Source: Anaerolineae bacterium
GTDB lineage: Bacteria > Chloroflexota > Anaerolineae > Anaerolineales > E44-bin32
Length of the DNA: 64,000 nt
Direction of reading: 5' to 3'
NCBI GenBank assembly: GCA_011174825.1
Contig: DUEZ01000076.1
Location: 61,549-125,548, forward strand
Shown here: positions 26,580 to 34,759 of the stretch, one piece after another
Layout of the letters: every line of letters begins with the position of its first letter
How positions within the stretch are numbered: position 1 is the stretch's first letter
Program-made: the position numbers and the translations under genes
The notes under the pieces: model-generated
Told to the model about the DNA's origin: nothing
Database searches by the model: none
Seen by the model: only the letters and a program-made list of their open reading frames with translations

Positions 26580-28163
26580 ATGGCCATTCTTTGCCGAAGG
26601 AAGGAAAGTCAGTACTACGACTCTGTAACATTAATGACCGTGGCCAGGAAAATAAAGTCTATCTCAGGGATAGAAGATGCCGCGCTCGTCATGGGCACCA
26701 AAGCCAATAAGGATCTGCTAAAAGAAGCAAAATTGTTCTCGCCTGAATTGGAAGAGGCGACCTCGAATGACCTCATTATTGTTGTCATGGGCGATGAGCC
26801 AAATGCGAGTAAGGCGATTGTCCAGGCCGAGGATTTCCTGACCCGAAGGACAATCCAAGCCAAACCGTTCGGAGAACACCAACCCAGGACTTTGCGTAGT
26901 GCGGTACGAATGGGACAAGAATCAAATCTCGCATTGATCTCGCTCCCCGGGCAATATGCAGTGGCTGAAGCGTGGGATGCGCTCCATTACGGATTACATG
27001 TTCTCCTCTTCAGCAACAATATACCGCTTGCTGACGAAATCGCCTTGAAACGCTACGCTGTCGATCACAACTTACTCATGATGGGTCCGGGGGCCGGCAC
27101 GGCCATCATCAATGGCGTGGCGCTCGGTTTCGGGAACGCTCTACCTCGCGGACCGGTAGGTGTCGTCTCCGCTGCAGGTACCGGTTTACAGGAAGTGAGC
27201 ACACTGCTCGCCAAACAAGGGGTAGGGATCTCGCATGGCATCGGTGTTGGTGGACGTGATCTCTCCGATGAGGTCGATGCGATGATGATGATCCAGGCAA
27301 TAGAAGCATTGCAAGTGGATCAGGGGACTGAAGTTATCGTAGCCATCTCGAAATACCCTTCATCAAATGTGACGAAGAAGGTATTTTCGAAACTAGAGGC
27401 AGGCACAAAACCATCCGTTGTGATCTTCATGGGGGAGAGCATTGCCCCAATTCCCAATCAACATCTCGGTAGAGGGATGATTATCTTTGCGAATACTTTG
27501 CAGGAAGCTGCTATGAAGGCCGCAACGTTAGCCACGGGAGGCGATCTCACTGTTGTAGATGAGCAATTAGATCAACAATTGATTGATCTACAGAGTCAGG
27601 CATATAAGCTGGCCTCCTTACTCAAACCTGGGCAGAGATATCTGCGGGGCTTATTCAGTGGTGGCACTCTCTGTGAGGAGGCAATGCGGATATGGTTTGA
27701 TAGGATACAACCTGTGTGGTCCAATGTCCCACTAAAGGATGAATGGAAATTACATGATTCGAAAAGGAGTCATGAACATTGTGCATGGGATCTAGGAGCG
27801 GAAGAGTTCACCTTGGGTCGCCCCCACCCTATGATTGATCATGACCTACGAATTTCGCGCCTTTTAGAAGAGGCGAACGATCATTCTGTTGCAGTGATTC
27901 AGATGGATGTCGTACTCGGTTATGGGGCACACCCTAATCCAGCCAGTGAACTAGGCCCTGCGATCGAGAAGGCAAAAAGAATCGCTGATCAGAATGAGCG
28001 ATCTTTGATCATCCTACTATCGATCACCGGAACGGATGATGATCCCCAAAATTTAAATCACCAGCAGGATGCCTTTGAGCGCGCAGGCGCGACCGTGTTG
28101 GAAAGCAACGCTGCGGCCTCATGGTTAGCCGCCATGATCGTCGTAATAAAGCCACCCGATTAG
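26580..28163 (+). CDS. fdrA: FdrA/AllF-like protein (acyl-CoA-synthetase-like carbamoyltransferase subunit)
   Basis: This 527-residue FdrA homologue is built from succinyl-CoA-synthetase-like CoA-binding and ligase folds. Typical segments are SLPGQYAVAEAWDAL, LMMGPGAGTAIING, GVGGRDLS, GLFSGGTLCEEA and RPHPMID, and the gene is full length. ATG 26580 is preferred over GTG 26571 because GGGGTGAT is correctly spaced. In E. coli, FdrA (AllF) with AllG (DUF1116) and AllH (DUF2877) forms oxamate carbamoyltransferase, converting oxalurate plus phosphate to oxamate plus carbamoyl phosphate. Both partners occur downstream, at 30520 and 37100, separated by other genes. The three-part complex is therefore probably present, but its substrate may not be oxamate. 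Confidence 0.88.
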   Translation: MAILCRRKESQYYDSVTLMTVARKIKSISGIEDAALVMGTKANKDLLKEAKLFSPELEEATSNDLIIVVMGDEPNASKAIVQAEDFLTRRTIQAKPFGEHQPRTLRSAVRMGQESNLALISLPGQYAVAEAWDALHYGLHVLLFSNNIPLADEIALKRYAVDHNLLMMGPGAGTAIINGVALGFGNALPRGPVGVVSAAGTGLQEVSTLLAKQGVGISHGIGVGGRDLSDEVDAMMMIQAIEALQVDQGTEVIVAISKYPSSNVTKKVFSKLEAGTKPSVVIFMGESIAPIPNQHLGRGMIIFANTLQEAAMKAATLATGGDLTVVDEQLDQQLIDLQSQAYKLASLLKPGQRYLRGLFSGGTLCEEAMRIWFDRIQPVWSNVPLKDEWKLHDSKRSHEHCAWDLGAEEFTLGRPHPMIDHDLRISRLLEEANDHSVAVIQMDVVLGYGAHPNPASELGPAIEKAKRIADQNERSLIILLSITGTDDDPQNLNHQQDAFERAGATVLESNAAASWLAAMIVVIKPPD

Positions 28164-28339
28164 TTCATCTCTCCGAGGGAGGTGCATCCTACGACAAGAA
28201 AAACGCAGGAAAGAAGTAACGGATCAAAAAAAAGTGTCGATCTTTTCCTAGTGATGGTCGATTATCTCGAAGCTACGCTGTGCGTGGAGAAATCGTTGAC
28301 AGAATCAGATACTCCATCTAAAGCTCAGGAGGACAAAGC

Positions 28340-29032
28340 ATGGACATGGATATCGAAATCTATCTGAGACCCCCGGAAATGGAAACACCACCTTACCCAC
28401 CCAAAGTGATCACATTGGCCACAGGTAAGCCAATGGTCGTTCGTCAGGTAGACCGTGATGCGGTTCCCATCTTACTAAACGCGGTAAAACCAACGCTCGA
28501 CATTGAGCGCGATTATTATGACATTGTCGGTGCACGGGTGTACGCAGAATTGCTCGGTTGGTATCGATATCGTGTTCGAGACGAGTTCTGCCTCATCGGT
28601 CAAATTGATGGACTACTTGTAGGTATTGTGAATACCCGCAGTTATTCTCCAACTGTCGATGTCAGTTTACATACCTTAGCCATTGAAAGGGGATTACGTA
28701 TCGGAGCTCATCTATTTGCTGCCAAGATGGAATACTCTATCGAGTACTTGGGGCGTGATGAGGTTCTCATCACAGCTGAAAGCCCGATCGGTTTCCGGCG
28801 TTGGATGATTGAATACGGACTAGAAAAGCGAGATGGCCAACATGAACTAGGCGGTGCTACTCCCTATGCTCTGACACGAGCATTGTATTTCCGTAACAAG
28901 GACCGGTTGGTAGCTGGTGAACGACCCGTACCTCCCGAATTGATGGAGGTTGCTGAGAGGGAGATCATCGTTGCCAGTGAAGATGACATCCTTGAGAAAA
29001 TATTAGGCGCAAAGAGGAGGGTGACCCAATGA
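28340..29032 (+). CDS. GNAT-like N-acyltransferase, putative
   Basis: This 230-residue soluble protein has a central region (about 85-165) resembling a GNAT fold: strand LIGQIDGLLVGIVN, strand VDVSLHTLAI, then a RGLRIG-containing helix in the place of the acetyl-CoA pyrophosphate loop, and a late GFRRWMIEYGLE helix. Flanking N- and C-terminal segments are not recognised. AGGAGG lies seven bases before the ATG. The stop overlaps the thiolase start (ATGA at 29029-29032), which indicates translational coupling to the CoA enzymes that follow. It could acylate a pathway intermediate or protein lysines. The fold assignment is by eye only. Confidence 0.55.
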   Translation: MDMDIEIYLRPPEMETPPYPPKVITLATGKPMVVRQVDRDAVPILLNAVKPTLDIERDYYDIVGARVYAELLGWYRYRVRDEFCLIGQIDGLLVGIVNTRSYSPTVDVSLHTLAIERGLRIGAHLFAAKMEYSIEYLGRDEVLITAESPIGFRRWMIEYGLEKRDGQHELGGATPYALTRALYFRNKDRLVAGERPVPPELMEVAEREIIVASEDDILEKILGAKRRVTQ

Positions 29033-30213
29033 GACCCGTCGTTGTAGCAGGCGTGGGCATGATCCCGTTTGAGCGGCGGGATGAGGATAGTTTGGTCGAT
29101 ATGCTTGCCATGGCAAGTTGGAATGCCATAGAGGACGCCAATCTCGGTGACCGATCGGTGGATGCCGTGTATGTTGGAAATATGGCCTCGGGCCTCTTCA
29201 ACCATCAAGAATCTGTAGCAAGCGCCCTGGTCGATCGCCTCAGCCTGATGCCCGCCGCGGCAGAACGGATTGAAAACGGTCCCGCATCCGGCGGCTCCGC
29301 AGTAAAGAATGGTTTTCTTGGTGTGGCTTCAGGGTATTACGATATCGTATTGGTCGTCGGCGGTGAAAAGATGAGGGAGGTCATCGGCCCAAAAGCGACA
29401 GATGTCGTCGCTTGTATGACTCACCCGGAGGCCGAGTACATTTACGGGGTTACGCTTCCAGCTTTGGCGGGGATGTTCGCTCGTCTCTACATGGATAAGT
29501 ACAACATCACACAAGAGCATTTGGCTATGGTCGCGATCAAGAACCAAGAGAACGGTCTGCTCAATCCCTATGCTCACATCCAGATGAAGATCACCATGGA
29601 GGGCATCCTCACCCACCCCCAAGCCCACATTAACAGTCCGATCGTCGCAGATCCGTTGCGGCTTTACGACTGCTGTCCAGTCAGCGACGGCGCTGCGGCG
29701 GTCCTATTAACCACGGAGGAGATCGCACAAAAACTCAAAAAACCTCTTGTGAAAATCGCTGGTGTGGGACAAGCCACCGACACACACACACTCCAAGAAC
29801 GAAGCGACCCCACAGACTTGAAGGCAGTGAGGATTGCTTCACAACAGGCTTTTAAGATGGCCGGGCTCAAGCCCAAGGACATCCATGTTGCTGAGCTGCA
29901 TGATGCTTTCACTATTCTTGAGATCGCTGAAAGCGAACATGCGGGCTTCTTCCCTATGGGAAAGGGTGCCAAAGCGTTGGCGGATGGAGAGACCCGTATC
30001 GGTGGAAAGCTTCCCATCAATCCTTCAGGTGGGCTGAAAGCCCGTGGCCATCCAGTGGGTGCCACCGGCGTCGCTCAAATTGTTGAACTGGTCTGGCAAC
30101 TTCGTGGTGAGGCAGGTGAGCGGCAGGTTAAGGATGCCTCCAATGGCTTCTCGGTGAATTTCGGTGGGTTTGGCAACAACGTGCTCGCTTTCGTGCTGAG
30201 GAGAGAAGCATGA
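29029..30213 (+). CDS. Thiolase-superfamily protein lacking the nucleophilic Cys
   Basis: This 394-residue thiolase-fold protein belongs to the SCP-x/archaeal acetyl-CoA acetyltransferase branch. Conserved elements include ELHDAFTILEIAE, GGLKARGHPVGATG and the SGYYDIVLVVGGEKM strand. The position of the acyl-accepting cysteine (C-A-S-G in relatives) reads G-P85-A-S-G, so the nucleophile is Pro. The catalytic His of GHPxG is kept. It probably cannot run the usual ping-pong thiolysis. Relatives that pair with a DUF35 protein condense or shuttle acyl groups. It overlaps both neighbours by four bases and so sits in a tightly coupled trio. Confidence 0.88.
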   Translation: MRPVVVAGVGMIPFERRDEDSLVDMLAMASWNAIEDANLGDRSVDAVYVGNMASGLFNHQESVASALVDRLSLMPAAAERIENGPASGGSAVKNGFLGVASGYYDIVLVVGGEKMREVIGPKATDVVACMTHPEAEYIYGVTLPALAGMFARLYMDKYNITQEHLAMVAIKNQENGLLNPYAHIQMKITMEGILTHPQAHINSPIVADPLRLYDCCPVSDGAAAVLLTTEEIAQKLKKPLVKIAGVGQATDTHTLQERSDPTDLKAVRIASQQAFKMAGLKPKDIHVAELHDAFTILEIAESEHAGFFPMGKGAKALADGETRIGGKLPINPSGGLKARGHPVGATGVAQIVELVWQLRGEAGERQVKDASNGFSVNFGGFGNNVLAFVLRREA

Positions 30214-30548
30214 GTACAATAACAGCATTTAAATGCAATGCGTGCGGTCATGTGATGTACCCTCATCACTACCGCTGCTTGAACTGCAATGGACGTGAAT
30301 TCAAGAAGATCAAACCTACAACCAAAGGCAGATTATTGACCTTCACAATTGTCGACCAACTTCCATGGGGTATCGACGAACGTGGGCGCGTATTGGGTGT
30401 TGTCGAGTTCGACAACGGTGTGAAGGCTTTAGGTGTAATCAAGACGGCAAACCCTAGAATCGGGATGAGGCTCAGAGCCGGATGGAAACCGGTCCGAATA
30501 ATCGGTGGTGATAAAGTATATGGCCTCACATTCCACAAGACGAAGTGA
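30210..30548 (+). CDS. DUF35 OB-fold/zinc-ribbon thiolase partner
   Basis: This 112-residue protein has an N-terminal rubredoxin-like zinc ribbon (CNACG...CLNCNG) followed by an OB-fold (GRLLTFTIVDQLPWG, VVEFDNGVKALGVI). This arrangement matches the DUF35 proteins that sit next to archaeal and bacterial thiolases. In archaea they hold acetoacetyl-CoA thiolase and HMG-CoA synthase together and share a CoA-binding site. In PhlB-type systems they support C-acylation. Its ATG overlaps the thiolase stop by four bases. Its own C-terminus overlaps the next gene by about 29 bases, suggesting one transcript. Confidence 0.88.
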   Translation: MSTITAFKCNACGHVMYPHHYRCLNCNGREFKKIKPTTKGRLLTFTIVDQLPWGIDERGRVLGVVEFDNGVKALGVIKTANPRIGMRLRAGWKPVRIIGGDKVYGLTFHKTK

Positions 30549-31926
30549 AATCTTTGGTCAACCGATCGCGGTAATCAATATCGGTCTGGCCGGATTTGCT
30601 GAAAGCCTACGTCAGCAAGGCGTTCAGCTAATCGATGTAGACTGGCATCCCCCACCCGAGGGTATCCCGCGTTTAACCCACACCAAATCGGGTGTCTCGA
30701 TCGATGAAGCGAACGCAGAGGCGGTGAGACGCATCATGGCAGGCCGCCCTGTGATCCTCGGTTTAGATCTCGCGAAGCGTGTGATCCCGGGCATAACAGA
30801 ACGAACCATCCTACATGCGGGTCCTCCGATCCATTGGGAGCGAATGTGCGGTCCGACCCGAGGTGCAGTGATGGGCGCGTTGGTCTACGAGGGGCTAGCT
30901 GCATCCCCTGAGGATGCGGCCAATCTTGCCGCAAGCGGTGAGATTTCCTTCGACCCTTGCCATCATCATCACGCTGTTGGGCCGATGGCGGGAGTTATAT
31001 CCCCGTCCATGCCAGTTTGGATTATCGAGAATACCGAGTTCGGCAACCGTACTTATTGCACATTGAATGAGGGGCTGGGCAAAGTTCTTCGCTACGGTGC
31101 TTTCGGCGAGGATGTTTACAGACGGTTACACTGGATGGCCGATGTGCTTTATCCGACCTTGGCGGATGCGTTAGAGCGATCTGATCCGATAGATTTAAGA
31201 GCGATGATCGCCCAAGCCCTCCACATGGGGGACGAGTGTCATAACCGCAATCGCGCAGGGACGTCCCTCTTCCTTCGGACAATTACTCCCTGGTTGACTC
31301 GAACATGTGAAGACGGTGAGCGTTTAGCGCAGGTCATTGAATTCATTAACGGGAACGACCATTTCTTCCTCAATCTCTCGATGCCGGCAGCAAAGGCCAT
31401 GCTCGAACCAGCGGAGGGAATAGAAGGATCGACCATTTTGACCGTGATGGCTCGCAACGGAACAGATTTTGGCATTAAACAGGCAGGAGATCCGAATCGC
31501 TGGTTCATTGCACCTGCTGGGATCGTTGAAGGCCTGTTCTTGCCCGGTTTCAGCGCCAAGGACGCCAACCCGGATATCGGAGACAGCACGATCACCGAGA
31601 CCGCCGGTTTCGGCGGTTTTGCCATGGCAGCCGCACCGGCGATCGCCAGCTTCGTCGGTGGTACCGCTCAAGATGCCATCAACTCAACCAATGAGATGTA
31701 CGAGATCTGCTTCACCGAACATGACCACTTCACCATCCCGGCGCTCGACTTCCGCGGCACACCGCTAGGAATCGACGTTCGGCTCGTCATGGAGACCGGG
31801 ATTCTTCCTAAACTCAACACAGGTATCGCTCACAAGAACCCCGGTATCGGCATGGTCGGGGCAGGCGTTTTACGCGCACCAAAAGAATGCTTCACGGACG
31901 CATTTGAGGTAATTAGAGACTGGTAA
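30520..31926 (+). CDS. DUF1116 protein (YlbE/AllG-like)
   Basis: This protein of about 468 residues belongs to the DUF1116 family, with VDWHPPPEG, PVILGLDLAKRVIPG, LHAGPPIHWERMCGP, FDPCHHHHAVGPMAGV, DECHNRN and LDFRGTPLGIDVRLV. These are strongly family-like, and length is normal. The ATG at 30520 overlaps the DUF35 gene; GTG codons at 30505 and 30508 are alternatives. In E. coli the orthologue is one of three parts of oxamate carbamoyltransferase, with AllF and AllH. The cluster of four His residues after Cys and the DECHNR segment are plausible active-site elements, but no mechanism is visible from sequence. The two partners are at 26580 and 37100. Confidence 0.88.
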   Translation: MASHSTRRSEIFGQPIAVINIGLAGFAESLRQQGVQLIDVDWHPPPEGIPRLTHTKSGVSIDEANAEAVRRIMAGRPVILGLDLAKRVIPGITERTILHAGPPIHWERMCGPTRGAVMGALVYEGLAASPEDAANLAASGEISFDPCHHHHAVGPMAGVISPSMPVWIIENTEFGNRTYCTLNEGLGKVLRYGAFGEDVYRRLHWMADVLYPTLADALERSDPIDLRAMIAQALHMGDECHNRNRAGTSLFLRTITPWLTRTCEDGERLAQVIEFINGNDHFFLNLSMPAAKAMLEPAEGIEGSTILTVMARNGTDFGIKQAGDPNRWFIAPAGIVEGLFLPGFSAKDANPDIGDSTITETAGFGGFAMAAAPAIASFVGGTAQDAINSTNEMYEICFTEHDHFTIPALDFRGTPLGIDVRLVMETGILPKLNTGIAHKNPGIGMVGAGVLRAPKECFTDAFEVIRDW

Positions 31927-31985
31927 CTCAATCGGAATTTGGTTAATCATTATTAACTTGATCAACATTTGGAGGGTTGCATATC

Positions 31986-32834
31986 ATGAAAATCATCGAT
32001 CTCACCATACCTCTCGGGATCGGCACTCCACCTTGGCCGACCTACGAGCCATTACAGGTTAAATATTTCAAACGACTCGCCCCAAACGGTGCGAATGGTC
32101 AGATCGTCACCCATTCGAATCACTTGGGCACCCATTTGGATGGCGAGATTCACTTTTACACCCCCGGCAAGGACATCGCATCCCTGGACTTTGATTTTCT
32201 ATATGGTCCAGCTGTGATTGTGGATCTCTCGGATGCAGCCGGTGATTACGATATCTACACCTCAGAAATGGTTGAGGAGCGGGTGGATGTGCGAGAAGGA
32301 GACATCCTGATCATCCATACTGGCTACCATCGATACGGTTGGGATCAACCGGCTGCGGATGAAATCCGTTATATGGTCAAGCACCCTGGTCCGGATCGTG
32401 AGTTTGCCGAGTGGTGTAAGGCTAAAAAACTCAAGTGGTTAGGCGTAGATTGCGGTAGCGCCGATCATCCGATGAATACCATCGTCCGCACATGGATGCC
32501 TCGGCAGGCCAAGGAAGCTGAGGTACATTTCGAAAACAATTATGGGAAGCCGTTAGCTGATATCTTCACCGAGGATAAATACCAACTCATGCATATTGAG
32601 TTGTTCCCCTATGGCATCATCCACGCTGAGTGTTTAGGAGGTGACATTGATCTCCTACTGAATGAGCGAGTAGAGATCGGTTGCTTCCCTTGGCGCTTTG
32701 TGGATGGCGAATCCTGCATCTCCCGCATCGTCGCTTTCGTGGACGATGACCGATACGCCGAGCTCATGGAGAAGAAGAAGGGGTTTTCGTTGACGAAATT
32801 TGGAGATTGTGTCTGTCAACGACCTCAGATATAA
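31986..32834 (+). CDS. Cyclase-family metal hydrolase (kynurenine formamidase-like)
   Basis: This protein of about 282 residues belongs to the cyclase/KynB/isatin-hydrolase family. The metal-binding signature reads HLGTHLDGEIHF (family form HxGTHxDxPxH), followed by HTGY and a late HIELFPYGIIHAE region with candidate ligands. ATG 31986 is favoured by GGAGGG at the right distance; a TTG at 31977 is unlikely. Relatives hydrolyse amide bonds, often in rings or formamides (isatin, N-formylkynurenine, cyclic imides). A ring-opening or deformylating amidohydrolase fits a pathway for a nitrogen heterocycle. It follows DUF1116 by 59 bases. Confidence 0.82.
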   Translation: MKIIDLTIPLGIGTPPWPTYEPLQVKYFKRLAPNGANGQIVTHSNHLGTHLDGEIHFYTPGKDIASLDFDFLYGPAVIVDLSDAAGDYDIYTSEMVEERVDVREGDILIIHTGYHRYGWDQPAADEIRYMVKHPGPDREFAEWCKAKKLKWLGVDCGSADHPMNTIVRTWMPRQAKEAEVHFENNYGKPLADIFTEDKYQLMHIELFPYGIIHAECLGGDIDLLLNERVEIGCFPWRFVDGESCISRIVAFVDDDRYAELMEKKKGFSLTKFGDCVCQRPQI

Positions 32835-33373
32835 ATCTACGTCATTGATGAAGTTGTTAGATGGATGTCGTTCTGAGCTCTCCGTCGCCATGCTCAGAAC
32901 GAACGTAAGACACAGTCCGAATCCTATCGACATGCGAAAGAGAACAGAGCAGAAACCTTTCGTACTTAACGTCATTCTGAGGAGCGCAGCGACGAAGAAT
33001 CTCGTTGTTGGGACAGAGGACCATATGGATTCGGAAAACGAGATCCTTCGCGGAGCCAAAGGTCCCGAGCATTGCCGAGGGGCTCAGGATGACATTAATG
33101 TAAGTGTCATTCCGAGCGCCTTAAGGCGCGAGGAATCCCTGTGATGTATCGAATAACTCGCCTCAACTCAGGGATTTCTCGTCGCTATGTTCCTCGAAAT
33201 GACAAATAAAGGTGTCATTCTGAGCGCCCCTTCGACAAGCTCAGGACAAGCGCTAGGCGCGACGATATCGTACCCGTAGGGTGAGAATCCCTGCGATGCA
33301 AGGAATTCAAATGCCTCACCAAAGGAATTAATCGCCACGATGTTCCTCAATATCTAGCGTGTAGGAGTTAAAC
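32835..33373. repeat. Intergenic region with REP-like dispersed repeats
   Basis: This 540-base gap inside the operon-like block has no convincing gene. It contains several copies of a CATTCTGAG/CATTCCGAG...GAATC-type motif: near 32970-33003, 33105-33140 and 33212-33298. The last copy includes CGACGATATCGTACCCGTAGGGTGAGAATCCCTG. Close relatives recur near 47950-48005 and elsewhere in the window. An AGGAG ribosome site precedes the next gene at 33374. The repeats may separate two transcripts, so 33374 onward could have its own promoter. Confidence 0.7.
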
Positions 33374-34273
33374 ATGATCCTACCCCTCCCGGAATTGCCA
33401 AACTTTGATTACCTCCGCCCTAAATCCTATCAGCAGGTTTCAGAGTTGCTTCATCAACAACCAGAAGATGCCCGTCCTTTTATGGGTGGAACAGATCTCT
33501 TCGTTCAGATGAGAGATCGCACCGTAGCACCTAAGATCCTGATCGATGTTAAGCATCTTCCAGGGATGACTTCAATTGAATACGATCACTTTATCGGTCT
33601 TCGCCTAGGTGCTGCAGTAAATATGAATGCGGTCACAAAGCATCCCGAGGTAATTAAATATTTTCCGTTGATCGTCGAGGCTGCAAATAGTGTAGCTTCT
33701 TACCAGCTTCGTAATCGTGCAACAATCGGCGGTAACATCTGTAATGCCTCACCGGCCGCCGACATGGCACCAACTCTTCTTATCCTCGATGCCAATCTGA
33801 TCGTCGTCGGTTTAAATGGTGAGCGGGTAACCCCAGCTAACGATTTCTTCCTTGCTCCAGGAGTGAATGCATTAGAACCTGGTGAATTACTTAAGCGGAT
33901 TGAGATCCCGACCCCTCCGCAAAGTTGGAAAGGAAAATATCTAAAATTGGGGCGAAATGCCGCAGGAGATCTGGCGATCGCTGGTGTTGCCGTTATAGGT
34001 TTTCCTGACCGTACAAGCGAGTCAGGCTATAGGTTTCGCATCGCCCTCTCCTCCGTCGCACCCACACCAATTCGGGCTTTTAAAGCTGAAGAGGTTCTCT
34101 CCCGAGGTCCAATTACTGGAGAAAGAATCGAGGCGGCAGCGATCGCCGCCCAAGATACATGTCAACCAATCGATGATGTGCGCGCTTCTGGGAATTACCG
34201 CAAGGAAATGGTAAAGGTGCTAACGCGGCGTGCCCTGGGAGAAGTTTGGGCTGCTGTTCAAAAGGGAGGCTAG
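33374..34273 (+). CDS. Molybdenum hydroxylase FAD-binding subunit (CoxM/XdhB type)
   Basis: This 299-residue medium subunit of the xanthine dehydrogenase/CO dehydrogenase family has the FAD-binding segments FMGGTDLFVQMRD and ATIGGNICNASPAADMAP, and the C-terminal CO-dehydrogenase flavoprotein domain (ALSSVAPTPIRA). It passes electrons from the Fe-S subunit to NAD or another acceptor. An AGGAG site precedes the ATG. The next subunit starts immediately after its TAG, so the three subunits are translationally linked in the order FAD, Fe-S, Mo. Confidence 0.93.
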   Translation: MILPLPELPNFDYLRPKSYQQVSELLHQQPEDARPFMGGTDLFVQMRDRTVAPKILIDVKHLPGMTSIEYDHFIGLRLGAAVNMNAVTKHPEVIKYFPLIVEAANSVASYQLRNRATIGGNICNASPAADMAPTLLILDANLIVVGLNGERVTPANDFFLAPGVNALEPGELLKRIEIPTPPQSWKGKYLKLGRNAAGDLAIAGVAVIGFPDRTSESGYRFRIALSSVAPTPIRAFKAEEVLSRGPITGERIEAAAIAAQDTCQPIDDVRASGNYRKEMVKVLTRRALGEVWAAVQKGG

Positions 34274-34759
34274 ATGGCTAAGCATTTCATATCGCTCACA
34301 GTCAACGGCGTCCGTGAGTATGTCGAAGTGCCCTCTAACATGACCTTACTCGCGCTTTTACGGGAGCGACTTGGTTTGACAGGCATCAAGGATGGTTGTT
34401 CCGCTGGCGAGTGCGGAGCATGTACAGTGCTGATGAACTTCGAACCAGTTAATGCCTGCCTAACGCTAGCGGTCGAAGCCGAAGATGCCGTTATCTTGAC
34501 CGTAGAAGGCCTTGCTCAAGATAATCGGCTTGACCCTGTACAGAAAGCCATCATCGACCATGGCGCTACTCAATGCGGTTTCTGCACTCCAGGGATCTTA
34601 CTCTCGGCGCGAGCCTTGCTCGATCGAAATCCCTCTCCAAGCGAGTGGGAAATCAAGGACGCCTTGCGCGGAAATTTATGTCGTTGCACTGGATACGTGA
34701 GGATCATCCGTGCTATCCAAGAAGCTGCATCGGGAGGGTCCGATGACAGAAGCTTATAA
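34274..34759 (+). CDS. Molybdenum hydroxylase [2Fe-2S] subunit (CoxS/XdhC type)
   Basis: This 161-residue small subunit has both [2Fe-2S] sites. The plant-ferredoxin type is in CSAGECGACTVLMN plus a later Cys. The C-terminal four-helix type is in QCGFCTPG and LCRCTGY. It carries electrons from the molybdenum centre to the FAD subunit. It starts directly after the FAD subunit stop and overlaps the large-subunit start at 34743 by 17 bases. All eight ligand cysteines appear intact and the length is normal. Confidence 0.95.
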   Translation: MAKHFISLTVNGVREYVEVPSNMTLLALLRERLGLTGIKDGCSAGECGACTVLMNFEPVNACLTLAVEAEDAVILTVEGLAQDNRLDPVQKAIIDHGATQCGFCTPGILLSARALLDRNPSPSEWEIKDALRGNLCRCTGYVRIIRAIQEAASGGSDDRSL

